From Hymenoscyphus infarciens (taxonomy: Eukaryota; Ascomycota; Leotiomycetes; Helotiales; Helotiaceae): a stretch of DNA of 59,033 bases. Below are positions 32,427 through 43,689 of the stretch, in pieces. The notes beneath the pieces were generated by a model. It was not told where the DNA came from. It saw only the letters and a list, made by a program, of their open reading frames with translations, and searched no databases. The DNA lies in the NCBI GenBank assembly GCA_001414345.1, contig LLCB01000343.1, positions 1 to 59,033 on the forward strand. Reading direction: 5' to 3'. The position numbers and the translations under genes were made by a program. Within the stretch, counting starts at the first letter, position 1, and the number at the start of each line of letters is the position of its first letter.

Positions 32427-34086
32427 CTAAACCTTCCCACCAGTACAGCTCCCATAAAACCAATAAGTAAACCTCACACTAGGCCCATCAATCAACCCCG
32501 TAGCAACCTCACTAACCCAAAGCGTAACCGGCAAAATAACCAAATGCGGCAGCAAAAACGCCAGTTCCAACCCAAAAATCCCCCCTTGACCTAGCGGAAA
32601 TAAGTTCATCCAGTTCAGCAAATCCCCCTTGCGATCCCATCCTACAGCTGCATACACCCTATCTGCAAACACCCAAAGTATTGGTCCATGGCAGAGATAA
32701 AGGGAGTATGATATCCGTCCCAGGTATTGGCAGAATCGTGTCTCGAAGAAGGATTTAAGCCAGTGTATGTGAGGCAGAGCAAGAAGAAAAATGGAGGACG
32801 CCCAGAAGAGGTAGAACCATTTGTATTCCGCAATGGCCCCCGAACGAAGGAGGGAGAGATAGTACCACCCGGGGGAGTCTTGCAATATATTCACAGCGTC
32901 ATTGAATGTGGGAACGCCGGAGAGGTATATGCTGATCGCAAGAGCGACATATGCGATTGTAGTTTTATGGGGTTGAATCTTTGCGACGAGTTTCGAGAAG
33001 GGAAGGGTATTGTGGGTAGTGTGTTGGTGGAGGTCGGCGAGGAGCATGCCGGAGAGGAAGCATGCGTATGCCCAGCCGTCAATGACATAGAGGAAGTAGC
33101 AAAGTACGATGAGGGTAGCTGTTGGATGATATGTTAGTGATGATTTCCATCAACCCCTCTTCCCAATAAGAACTGCCCCTCTTTCTGCCAAGTTCTGCGG
33201 GAGCCAGATAAATACCAGAAAACCCCCAGAACCCCCAAAAATCTCCGAGAAAATAAGAGAGAAAGAAAAGTATGTACTCACAAACAATCCTCATCCCCCC
33301 CGTACACCTCGCAAAAGCAACAACACATGTGAAAGCAACAATACTCCCCCTAAACTCCATCGGCACGCTCCACAGATGGAAATTATACTGAAACAACCAC
33401 GTACTAATCGCCAGTCCTCCCGCCCCAAAAATAAAACCATAATTCATCATCAACCGATAGAAGAACTTAATCTCCTGCCAATAAGTCGGTTTGTGTGCCG
33501 GATACGCCGTCCAAAATCCAAGGATATGCCAACTACTTATATAAAGAAAGGTTATACCGATCGCAGGTAAAAAGAGCCGCAGCCAACGACGGAATAGGGC
33601 GGAAGCTATGTTGTCGGAGCATTTCTGGAATCTCCCCGTATGGATATAAGACAGTGGTTTTGTGGTTAGGACATAACCACTTATAACATAAAAAACCGCA
33701 ACCGCGAAATTGCCCCCCGAGAAGAAAGTCCGGATCCCGGGAAGACAGGCGAAGTAATACTGGTGGTTATATCCCCATACATTCTGGAAGATGAAATTCG
33801 CATCTGTGGGCACACCTATACGCGCCCATGCCTGGTTGTGTTGCCAATAGACTAGGAAGGCTGCGAATCCACGGAGGCCATCGAGGTACGAAGTGGGAGT
33901 AAGTGGTTTGCGCGGTCCGCGTTTTAGGAAGGAGGGTTTGAGGATTTCCAGGAAGGATTTTGCGATGCTGAAGGTCATTGAGGAGGGATTTGAGGAGGGA
34001 GGGGACTCGAGGATGCCATGGTGGCCATTCTCTAAGAGGTGCTGCTCGTCCTTGTCCTTGGATTCAGGAGGTGATTGGGGACGCAT
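32427..34086 (-). CDS. Integral-membrane acyltransferase 3 family protein
   Basis: Exons 34086-33282 and 33118-32427 (498 residues); a 163-base intron with GTGAGT and CAACAG ends keeps the frame. The Acyltransferase_3 domain starts with YLDGLRGFAAFLVYWQHN (about 68-85), whose late His is the family's expected active-site region. NFAVAVFYVISGYVLTTKPL and FRRWLRLFLPAIGITFL follow, then about ten hydrophobic segments, and near the end ISYSLYLCHGPILWVF. Such proteins transfer acyl groups to sugars, lipids or small molecules (bacterial OafA/NolX-like, fungal mycotoxin acetyltransferases). The substrate cannot be inferred. No gene next to it suggests a pathway. No defects seen. Confidence 0.9.
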
Positions 34087-34814
34087 GTGAGCTGAACCTT
34101 TTCGCGCAAGGTTACCGGAAGGACTGTATCATTTGTAGGAGGGGAAAATTGTAGAGGTAGATACAGATAATGATAGATACATAAGGTGACAGGTGTCAAG
34201 TGGCAGCTCTCAAATATTTCTACTCAAAGAGACGAAGAGGCTCGAGGCAACACAAGATGAAATCTCGCAAGAAAGCATCACGCCGTCCTGTTTCGTCCAC
34301 CTGCATGACACGGACCGCACCGAGGCTGTGATCTCCCATGGCCACCCCCTGAAAGGCGACACTAGATGCGGGGAAAATGGTGAACCACTAATGTTGCGCA
34401 GGAGAAACAGGGAATCGAAACAGGTGTCGAAACAACCTAGTCACGACGAATGAATCGATATCTCGAGAAAGTCACTTTTCAACCATCCACCAATCAAAGA
34501 TGAGAATTGAAAACTTCATGGTATACTCTTTTCACATGCCCAGAGCGTGTTCGGCTTGAGATGCGTAAGTATCATCAAAGTATAAGCTTTACCTTTAGAA
34601 GGTATAGTAGGTCATTGAACGCTCGAATGGGAAGGGAATATCATTTGATTGTCAAGTTGGCTTCTCCAGGGGACAACCTAGAACTGAAAACCACCGAGCA
34701 GACCAGTAGATAATATCCAACCGAGAAAGAAGAACCAAAAAAAAGAAGCCCGATTTCCAAAACTCCTTGCTCTATTCAATTAACCAACGAGAAAAATAAA
34801 AGCAAAGAAAACAA
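34087..34814. other. Intergenic, no gene recognised
   Basis: Holds the acyltransferase promoter (left) and the 3' flank of the next minus-strand gene (right). Short open frames at 34193-34453 and 34507-34713 lack motifs. Confidence 0.4.
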
Positions 34815-36140
34815 TCAACAATCATAACCCCATCCAACCGACTGGTTGATCTCTGATGCGACCCGTATTCCATGACCAAGCAGATTGAGAGCCCCATCAG
34901 CAATCGCATTCCCGGTATTAGCAACAGGAGCTGGGGGGATTCCTCCATTCAGAAGACTCCGTTGCTCCGCTGCGATACTCGCCTGCAAATAGTCCTCAGT
35001 GAGAACCATATCCCGTTCTCCCATCCTCGAAAGGGCAGCTCTCTTGATCGCCACATGCCATTTCTGATACCAATCGATCTCCTCCATCCTAGAACGTTCT
35101 CGGTCTGGAGTTAATTCATCAGACCCATAGTACCACACTGATTTGACGACCTCATAACGAGATGTGATGAGGAAAAGAACAGGCCAGGCGATGATCCAGA
35201 GGCAAGAAAGATAGAAGACCCAGCGGATCCAAGTTGTCATTCGCCATTGATTGATTTTACCTGGTGAGTAGACGATCAGGCTGGTGTGAGTGGTAGGGAA
35301 TGCGACGGAGACATGGCCTCGATAATTCGTTTCCGAAACGGCAGCACGAAGTAATCTCTCCAGTCTTTCCGTCATATGCCATCGTACCTCACGCTTGAGG
35401 GTGAAAGACTTGATGGAGCTGGGATTTGCAACATAATCTTCGCACCAGGCAGTCAAATAATCCACACCATCGATCGGTCCCACGGCTGGACTCAGAGACG
35501 GAAATCTCGTTCCTCGATAGCCTCTTTTGTTCTCGGGTAGGAATTCCAACTCGCCCGGAGTCGCTCCAACGATGCAGTTTTTTGGCACAATCATGTCGGC
35601 TAAACTGAGCTTGTAATTGAAATCTGTGATTGTGCTCCTCTCATCCTTGTTATTCCGGCGTGAAGCCTGCGTGTGCGTCCCTTTGATTTGAACATAATAT
35701 CCTGGAGGGTATCTGGCTTGCTCCTTGATCAGAGACGTCAAAGCACCCGGTTCGGTGGAATAGTTGGGGAGGTTGGTACGGTATTCAGATCGGCTTTTAT
35801 CGTGGCTAGAAAAGATGGGGTCTGGAGGGAGGCTGTATGAGGGTTGTTAGCATGGATACGAGCGCATTGGGTTGAGGTGGCCATACTAATCGGGGCGATA
35901 GAGGATACCGTTGATGGTGTTTCTGCTTGGTCCTTCGGTCGAAGGTGCAAGAAGGGCAGAGGATGAAGGCGTGTCTTCATATGCTGGAAGGTCCTCGTCT
36001 GGGAATGATTCTGATCCCACCTCGTCCAGAAGGACGGCCGAGGACATTGAAGCCGTTTCCGCGTAGTCGGGGGCATCTCGATAGATGCTGGGAGGGGGGT
36101 CGGCCGCTGCCTTTTTGGAGATGCTCTTTTTGGAAGCCAT
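34815..36140 (-). CDS. Conserved fungal hypothetical protein with one membrane segment
   Basis: Exons 36140-35887 and 35832-34815 (423 residues). The 54-base intron (GTATGG to TACAG) bridges ILYRPD and YLPPDPIFSS and removes an in-frame stop, which supports the model. The N-terminal 80 residues are Ser/Pro/acid-rich with lysines at the start (MASKKSISKKAA). The central domain contains RYPPGYYVQIKGTHTQ, TDFNYKLSLADMI and RGYRGTRFPSL. A hydrophobic stretch WVFYLSCLWIIAWPVLFLI lies about 280-298. The tail has a GNAIADGALNLLGHGIRVA amphipathic segment. I recognise this layout as common to unnamed ascomycete proteins but know no function. Confidence 0.82.
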
Positions 36141-36593
36141 TTTGATGTTCGAGTAGATTTTACTCTTGAGGGTTGAATTGAGTGCAGTCGGCAGTCCTAT
36201 TCTCCTCCAGGTGCGACACTTTGAGTTGTTGATGGTGTGAATCTACATTTACATTGGGGCGCAGCCTGTTGGTTTGGTGTTTTGGGGAGAGCGGGCTATT
36301 GTTATGCCTGGCTTACAAGTTCCCGTCCAGATTAACATAACATGATGCCTATTTTTAGCATTTTGAAGCCTTTCTTCAAGACTATCACCGTGTTGAAAGT
36401 GCTGGGAATATCAGCCGGTGGTGCGATTTCTGGTTCTCGGTTCCATTTTGATGTTGATTTAGGGAGAGCAATTGGAAGTTGTAGCTGTTTTGTAGGGGTA
36501 AATCAAAGAGACAGATGTAGTGGGGCTTGCCGCCAGTCCGCGGGGTACTGTACATTAACGTCAACACCATCTATTTATCTAGAATTAATCACG
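36141..36593. other. Upstream intergenic region
   Basis: About 450 bases between a minus-strand gene start and the F-box-like relic. No feature beyond presumed promoters. Confidence 0.4.
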
Positions 36594-37198
36594 ATGCCTA
36601 CAAACCTCTGCCCCTCCTTACCTCCAGAGATCTGTACCAAGATCCTCAAACAATGCCACACACAATCCTCCGTCGACGAACTATGGATGTCCCACCGCTT
36701 CGTCTGCCGCAATTTCCAAGACGCCATAGAACATTTATTCCTAAACAGACCTTTGTCGCAAATCAACATTCATTACGCTCTCGGTGACTCCCTCCCCTCG
36801 CGACCATAATGATATACAACATGATCCAACACTAACAGAATGACAGCACCAGTTGTAGAGGCGAACGGATTGTATAGCCAGGAATACCTCCTATTCAAAT
36901 TCCTCGGCCTGACCCAAGCTGGGTAAGACAGGCAACGAGCCATCTTCCGCGCCCCTGTAGACAGAGATCCCGATGCCTTCAGAAGAGTAAGACTGGACGA
37001 TCCCACATACGATAACATCGAGGAGCTCCGGGCAGCATTGGGGGATGCAATAGAGAAACACGAGAGTCCGGAGTCGATTCTCCATCCTAACCACACCATG
37101 GAAATCTACGACGAGTGCAGTAAGGTATACTTGATTCAGAGTCACACAAAATTGATTTCACGAGGCGAGTCATTGGTGGGAACCATTTCATATTCGTA
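36594..37198 (+). pseudogene. Truncated F-box-like gene relic
   Basis: Starts MPTNLCPSLPPEICTKILKQC, an F-box-like helix pair, then LWMSHRFVCRNFQDAIEHLF. Two or three stops follow in the same frame (from 36807), bridged by coding-like sequence (EANGLYSQEYLLFKFLGL, then a TAA, then RAIFRAPVDRDPDAFRRVRLDDPTYDN). An intron at about 36782-36845 could remove the first stops, but the TAA before RAIFRAP lies inside sequence conserved in relatives as I recall them. After HPNHTMEIYDE the family continues for tens of residues, while here it ends within 40. It is probably a decayed copy that stops just before the RIP block. A short 38-base intron is the only alternative reading. Confidence 0.5.
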
Positions 37199-37227
37199 AC
37201 TACATCCTCTCCCCTATTCATGTATTG

Positions 37228-37408
37228 ATTACTTTGGAGTAATTTTGCCTTCAAAAAGGCTATAAGGACAAAAAAAAACAGAGGTACAAAAAGTACTACT
37301 TTGAGGTAATGAAGCCTTCAAAGGTAGTAAAGAGATGAAAAGAAAACAGAGGATTACTTTAGAGTAATAGAACCTTTAAAGGTAATGAGAGAAGCAAAAA
37401 AGAAAAGG
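37228..37408 (+). repeat. Three imperfect ~60-bp tandem repeats
   Basis: Units start near 37228, 37294 and 37353. Each reads roughly TACTTTGGAGTAAT, a few bases, CCTTCAAAAAGG, then an A-rich run and ACAGAGG. The CCTTYAAAGG core is palindromic. The array sits exactly at the left border of a RIP block. Confidence 0.65.
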
Positions 37409-40030
37409 AAAAGAGCTTATGAATTACGAAGATCCACTTAGCTCCTTTAGCTCCCCCTTCGCTAAAGGATTACCGCTATCCGTAATAATAAGAGCAGTAG
37501 AATCACTACTAGAAGTTAAAGAAGTAACTAGGGTTTCAGGGTTTACTATTATTAATAATATAGTTATTAGAGATAGAGCGCTAGTCTTTCTACTCTTAAG
37601 CGTCTTAGGCTTCCGTAGTATAGTCGATAGTATTTAGAATATTATACTACTACGATATATTATTAGAAACCTACTTTAATACGTACTATTTATACTATTT
37701 AAATACTACGATATCTAATAATATTATCCTTTATATTATTAGTATTTTAATCGATATTATAATAATATTATAGTATTACTAAGCTATAATATTTAAGCTT
37801 TTTACCTCGGATTTTACTCTACTTCTTTTTAGCCTTTTATTTTAGCTTTATATATTATAATATATAATATAAAAAATATATAGTTAAATAGCTGGAATTA
37901 TAGATCTATTTAAATAGAGTATTTTAAAAAAAGAATTATATAAATAGCTCTTAAATTAACCTAAATATTATAAGATTAAAAAGATAGTTTATATAAGATA
38001 AAAACATATCTAGAAATCTCTTAATACTAAGTACTAATTCGACGATAATAACGTTAGATTACTAGCTAGAATATTATAAACTAGTATATTAAATTCTACT
38101 AAGTTTTACTCTTTAGTTATAAGTAAATATTAACTAAATCGATAAATAAAAATTATTTTAGTCTAATAAGTAAGAGTATATAGAAAAAGTATAAATAGCC
38201 TTATTTTGAGAAAAAGTAGGTTTTAGTATTTACGAGTTATTAAAAGATATACTATATAATATCACGATATTACGATCGTATTATAGCGTATTTAGATACG
38301 TACTACTAGGATATTATAATAATATATTAATCTAAAATACTATAGTATTTTATTATAATACTACTATCGACTATACTAGGCTTCTAATTCCTTTAAGAGT
38401 AGTCTTTAGTAGATGTCTCTATTAGTAGAGAAATAGAGATATTAGTTAGCTAAACTCCAAATATAGAAGCCTAGTAGAGCGTAGTGTTTTAGGTTTCTCT
38501 ATCTAATCTATTATTCTATCTTATCTTAACGCTTCTTCTCCTTCCTATCTCTATTTTAAAGCTATCCCGTCTTCTTCTATTCTTAAATTCTAGCTTTCCT
38601 AGCTACTTCTATTCTATAGTACTTACTTACTTTTCCTTACTAAATAGAGAGGCTAGAATAGGAAGAGTTAAGCTAGTTAATTTCGCTTAAAGCCTAGAAG
38701 GTAGGTAGAAAAGAGAGTCTAGGTTACTAATTTCGCTTAATATCTAGAAAGCGAGTAGAAAAGAGAGTCTTAGATAGAAAAGAGAGTCTAGGTTCTAATT
38801 AGAGAGTTATCTTTCTAATTCTACTCTAGCCTAGCCTTCTTTTTTTATCTACTTAGCTACTCCTATTCTGTTTTTAGAACTTTCCTAGCTACTTCTATTA
38901 TAGTTAGAGTACCTAGCCTACTAAACTTAGCCTAGCCTTAATCCTAATCTAGCCTAGCCTCTTCTATTCTTACCTAGGTAAGTAGTCTATTCTATTCTAA
39001 GTACTAGGCTAACTAAGGCAGAGAAAGCTAAAACACTAGTAGAGCGAGATTAATAACCTCGAGATAGAGGTTATATTCCTTATCTGTCTTAATTAATTTC
39101 TTCTTCTCTACGAGTCGCTTTTACTTCTCTATAGAAGTTTTTAGCTTAGAAGGCTTTAGTACTAAAGAGCTAGTAAGTAGATATTATTAGATTAATAGCA
39201 AGTTAAAGAGAGAGAGAGTTTATATTTATTATTTTTCGAGTTTTATTAGCTAATTTTAATCTTAGTAATCTCTTTTTATATTTATACTAATTACTATTAG
39301 AGCTTTTAATTTATTTCTATAAGAAGTAGAACTAGTCTATAATAGAAGTAGGCTAGAGAATAAACTTAAGAGTAGCCTAGATAGTAGGCTTAGAGATAGC
39401 TATAAGAAGAGTAGCCTTAAGAATAGTATAGCTAGGTTTAGAGGACTTATTATAGTAGTAGTAGTTATTATAGTTAAAGATAAGAGGAGATATTAGATAG
39501 GCTTCGGATTAGACCTCTAAGTAGCTCTTTACTACTAGAGAACTCACTATCCCGTTTATACTTAACTAGTAAAATATTAGAAATACTATATTATTTAAAG
39601 CACTTAAATATAAACTTATAATATATTATCTAGAAGTGTAACTCGGCCTAATAGTGTTACCACTCTAGGTTATAGCCCGGCTATTTAGCTTAGACTACTT
39701 TCTTTTCTTTAAAAAAGATGTCTATAATTTCCTATTTATTTCGTACCTTAAGTAGTACAGCCGAGAGAATATAATAGGTTTTTATTTAGATAATCTTTCA
39801 AATAATCGTTTAGAGGACCGATTAGTACAGCATAGTTGCCGTTATTACTGTTTTTACTATTACTATAGTTTATAGAAGAGGAGATATAAATCTCGAAGAA
39901 GAGAGAGTAGATAGAAGCAGCGTACGTAGAAGTAGAAAAGCTACTCTATACACCTATAACGAGGATATAAGGGTATAACTTATACCTTTTAGAGTAAAGG
40001 TTATAAATATCCAGACTAGAAATACTAAGT
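37409..40030. repeat. RIP-degraded AT-rich block
   Basis: About 2.6 kb with very high TA content, frequent TAG/CTA words and few CA/TG dinucleotides. It contains the mutated copy at 38188-38378 and a roughly 50-base tandem repeat at about 38675-38806 (AATTTCGCTTAA, then GTAGAAAAGAGAGTCTAG). An open frame at 37419-37637 (72 codons) is probably part of a dead element. No transposase or reverse transcriptase motif can be read. Confidence 0.8.
38188..38378 (+). repeat. RIP-mutated copy of the 1-192 repeat
   Basis: Same orientation as 1-192 and the same length to within one base. Nearly all differences are C-to-T or G-to-A relative to that copy. The motif ATCACGATATTACGATCG is intact in both. Confidence 0.85.
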
Positions 40031-40690
40031 CTAATATGCTTCCTAAGCGGACGCAGTTAAAAGAGGATAGTATATTTAAGCCAATTGAGGCGAAGTTTTT
40101 GGAGAGATGGAGTGAGATGAGTTTTAGAGAGGAGATTGTGGGGAAGTTGATGAGGGGAGGGGTGAAGGTGCTTTGGATTAGGGAGAGGGCGTTTTGGTGT
40201 TGGGTTATGTATGTTTTGGGGACATGGTTTCCGTTTTCTTTTTGGCCGTACTTCTTCTCGTGGGAATATCGGATGGATAAGTTGAAGAAATCTACATATG
40301 TTGGCCTTTGTGTATTTGAGTAATAAGGGACGCCAATCGCTTTTCTCCTCGTCAGTTCCGCTAAACATTCTCGGGGATCTAACTTGTTCTGGTCTTTTTC
40401 CGCATTACTGGCACGAGTAGGTGTACCAAGCTCGAATTTCTTACAGTTTACAGTCACCTGGCCCATTTGTTGGACATAGTTCCTGGTTTTTTGCTCACGT
40501 TTCGTTCATTGGTAACTTAGGAGTTGTGAGGGTAGCCGCATCACTTGGAGACGGTCTGATAGTCTAAGATTCTGTATTTTGCCTGAGTAGCTGTGAGTCT
40601 GGTTGTCTCGATGCTTTTTCGGCTAGCTCCACAGCAAAGTAATTCAACTTCCCAACCTTAGCCTACGATTGGTAAAATCCTTCTAGCCCT
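40031..40690. other. Transition from RIP block to gene island
   Basis: Composition returns to normal at about 40040. A 95-codon frame (40036-40323, +) straddles the border and is rich in Trp and Phe, without motif. I regard it as fortuitous. Confidence 0.4.
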
Positions 40691-41333
40691 TTAATCATCA
40701 GAAACCGGCCAACCCTCATCATCCAAGAAGTCAAAATCCTTCATCTTCAGAGAAGGAAGTTGAAGCACCCCCTCCTTATCAACATGCTCATCACCCTTCC
40801 CCGAAAACCCCCCTTCCTTCTTGATCCGATCATAAACATCATTCTCCAAACGGGAAGCGACCAAAGCCGCACTTGAAAACGGCACTCTCCACTCCTTCCA
40901 TGACTCGATGGTGGGCCAATCATCAAAGTCGAGACTTTCATCGACATCATCTGGGGTTTCTCTGGTCCAATGGTGAATTGCAACAGTTTTGTCACGTGTG
41001 CTTCTTTCATCGAGCACGACGAATGTGGATGTTGCTATGGTCTCTTGATGCTCTTCGGGGATGCCCTTGACGAAGGCTTTCAATTCGTCGATTGTTGAGG
41101 TGAGAAATCCGCTTTGAAATGGTTCGAGTGGACCGATTGTCTCTTTGTCGAACTCATCTTGTGAGGCATCTCGAATGAGACTCCAGTTGTTTCTTGTGCC
41201 TTCTGGTTTTTGGGATTCGACGACAAACTCTTTGATGAGCTAGCAAACGAATATTAGTAGTTTACAAAGTCATCTCTTTTTTACGTACCTCGAGTGGGAT
41301 GTTCGCCGTGCAAAATAATGGAATGCTTGACAT
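40691..41333 (-). CDS. Hypothetical cytosolic protein (possibly DUF6924-like)
   Basis: Exons 41333-41289 and 41239-40691 (197 residues); the intron has GTACGT and GCTAG ends. Starts MSSIPLFCTANIPLELIKEF, then NWSLIRDASQDEFDKETIGPLEPFQSGFLT, TFVVLDERSTRDKTVAIHHW and a tail rich in Asp/Glu (KMKDFDFLDDEGWPVSDD). It is soluble and acidic, with no signal peptide or membrane segment. I recall similar short ascomycete proteins under a DUF label, possibly DUF6924, with no assigned function. The model is supported by continuous coding across the splice. Confidence 0.75.
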
Positions 41334-41907
41334 GGTCAGTCGTATCAATTCAGCGGATAGGTGTGACTGTGCGCTGGCTTGTTCGAGGAGAGTGATGTTG
41401 ATAAGGGAGAAGAGTTGAGGGCTGGGCTAGGTATTTAATATCAAGGTGGTAGGCGTTTGCGACCCCACACCCTTTTTCGCTTCAGTGATGTCACTGCCAC
41501 AATTGCTTATTTTTAGGATCCCGTAGGAAGCATAAGCATAAGCATAATAAAGGATCACTGAGCCGCAAAGTTAGTCGTACCTGTGAAACAAAAACAACCT
41601 CTCATTCGCTGACGAAGGCATTACTTGTAACCCGGCAATTTCTAGGTGTTCCTAAGGGATCAGCAATCGATCGTGATCGCGGGGTCGTGGGGTACGGAGT
41701 ATCTACGTATAGAACCTTATTTCTAACTTGACAACGCCATATACCTTTCAAATGATAGGTTTTACTTCGGACAAGACTTCAGGTTTTTCTTGGAGGTTCT
41801 ACCTTAATTTACTCAACCAACAACAATGTAAAATACAGAGCGCCAAAATACAAAGATGACTTATCCTATGCAGTGCCACACAAAACCCCGAGACAGCTGA
41901 AAGCCAC
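41334..41907. other. Intergenic, no gene recognised
   Basis: Promoter side of the preceding minus-strand gene and 3' flank of the next. A short CATAAG tandem (about 41530-41547) is visible; nothing else. Confidence 0.4.
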
Positions 41908-42788
41908 TTAATCCTTCGCTGGGAGAGCGTGGTAACTTATCTTATCCGCTCCAACTGTTTGTTTCAGTTAGTCCTTTTTTTTTCGAGAGTGCTCGATGGG
42001 ATCACTTACTCTGCCAAGTTCCTCCCTTGGTATCTTTGTTGTTTGATCCGTAGCAGCTAGAGTCGGTCGCAGCCATCTTCATCATGTACTCGATGCACTT
42101 ATCCTTGTCAGGGACGTGGTTGTCTTTGCTCTTGTTGTGGATTTCAACTGGAAATAGTTAGTCCTGTCGTGTTCAGTCCAGATTTTCTTTCGCTTACATT
42201 CAATGTGCCCAGAGACAAAGTTCTTGAGTCCAACTCTGCGGCCATTGCCTTCCAGCTCAAATTGCCATGTTCGAGTACTTGAAAGCACTTTTCCGGGTGC
42301 GATGTTAAATGGGTTGCCATCATAGTCTGCCGCAACACCGTTGCAGAAACCAGTCACTGTATTTTTGTATCCCCTTTGAGTTTAGTTTAGCAGTGGGTTT
42401 AGACTCCAGATGAAGGAGATACTTACCAGTACCATGTTCCCTCTTTCTGGAAGGGCCATATTCCAGTAGAAGGCGATTGTGAATCTTCAATTGGGATCCA
42501 CCCAGAAGTTGGCCCACAGGATGATACATAATCAGAAGATCGTGCCTCAATGCTCTCACGCTTGTCGCTTCCAGGAGTAGCATCGGAGATGGTCACGGCG
42601 AAACCATCCTTGCTCTTGAAAGTCTGGGGATTGCGTTTCTCGGTCTTTCCAGCTGGAGCATCATCAATGTTAATTACCATTCCATCTTTGCCTTTGAATT
42701 GCGTTCGAGTTTCAAGTTCTGTTGATGGGCGAGGAGCTGAGAGTACCGAAGCTGTTGAAGCTAGGAGGAGGAGAAATGAAGAATGCAT
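41908..42788 (-). CDS. Secreted protein with two Kex2-bounded repeats
   Basis: Exons 42788-42427, 42373-42198, 42147-42010 and 41954-41908 (240 residues). Signal peptide 1-18 (ends LSA). After it come two similar segments, RTQFKGKDGMVINIDDAP.. ending EKR, and PQTFKSKDGFAVTISDAT.. ending DKR, each about 24 residues and each followed by a Lys-Arg site of the kind cut by Kex2. The mature domain (about 83-240) has cysteines in SSCGPTSGW, GFCNGV, DKCIEYM and SSCYGSNNKDTKGG, and ends TWQIGADKISYHALPAKD. That layout matches an unnamed family of fungal secreted proteins (recalled). An upstream in-frame ATG at 42872 is ignored because it would bury the signal peptide. Confidence 0.85.
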
Positions 42789-43689
42789 GATGAAGAAGCG
42801 ATTTTGACGAGAGTAGATGCTGGATAATCGAAAGAAGATGAGAATGTTGTTGAGAGTTGATTTGAACAGCAAACACTCGGGTCTTTTATCTATTTCAACT
42901 GAGTCTGCGGACTTGGTCGGAAAAAGACTGAGTGATCAAAATTGATTCATGTATTAAAATTAGATTTCTCACATAAACATAGCCCGTTTCAAAAACAAAG
43001 GATGAAAATCCTCATTAATCACAGACGCTAGAGTTTGCAAGATCAACATACCGTTGATTCGATCAAATAGTGTAAAGGATTTAGGGGGACAAAATATTCA
43101 TCCTTCTTGTCCCCCAAGTGACCATTCAGCCCAAGTAGACGTGGGGCGTAAAAAAGCGTTTTTACATCAACTGGTGACATCATTAGGCACTGTTGAATTT
43201 CTAATCACTGTGGTTGGCTGTAATTTAGGACTAGGTTCGAGTTCCTGTGGCTTATATGTGGTGGTCAGCAAAGGATCGATTGGCGGTCGCAAGTAAGGTG
43301 ACCTAAGATTAATTCGGCAACATTTTCAGCCTCCCCACCATCGTGAATTATGCCTGCTTCAAGAGTAGTGCTGGGTAGTTCTTCGGCGCTGAATAAATCC
43401 TTTTTTGTTTTACGTAGTGATACAGTAAGAATAGGATTCCTATTTTCAATAACTTTGAATTTCGATGTTTCACGTTTCGCGAAGGATGATCAAGGAAGTC
43501 CTTTCTGCTGTGGCATTGCTCCTATATCAAAAAATATGCAATCTAAAATATAAAGATTGTGTATATACTCTCTTAGATTTCTCTTTCAATCCCATCTAAC
43601 AATTCGAACATCACTCACTTTTTTCTACTCTTTCATTACCCAATCATCACTACTTAAACTTGTCCTTCTTCTCACTTTGCGCAATCAAG
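42789..43689. other. Divergent upstream region of two secreted-protein genes
   Basis: About 900 bases between the starts of the Kex2-repeat protein (-) and the nuclease-like protein (+). Short open frames at 43054-43296 and 43350-43553 have no motif. The last 100 bases are CT-rich. Joint regulation is possible but no shared motif was identified. Confidence 0.4.

Noticed and set aside
36890..36960. 38-base intron that would rescue the F-box-like gene
   Set aside because: Shorter than any other intron here (about 50 or more) and it would remove sequence that appears conserved in relatives.
40036..40323. 95-codon Trp/Phe-rich frame with one hydrophobic stretch
   Set aside because: Starts in RIP-degraded DNA and shows no exon partner or motif.
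43200..43260. GGTTCGAGTTCC box as a possible tRNA gene
   Set aside because: No acceptor stem, D arm or anticodon arm can be formed around it.
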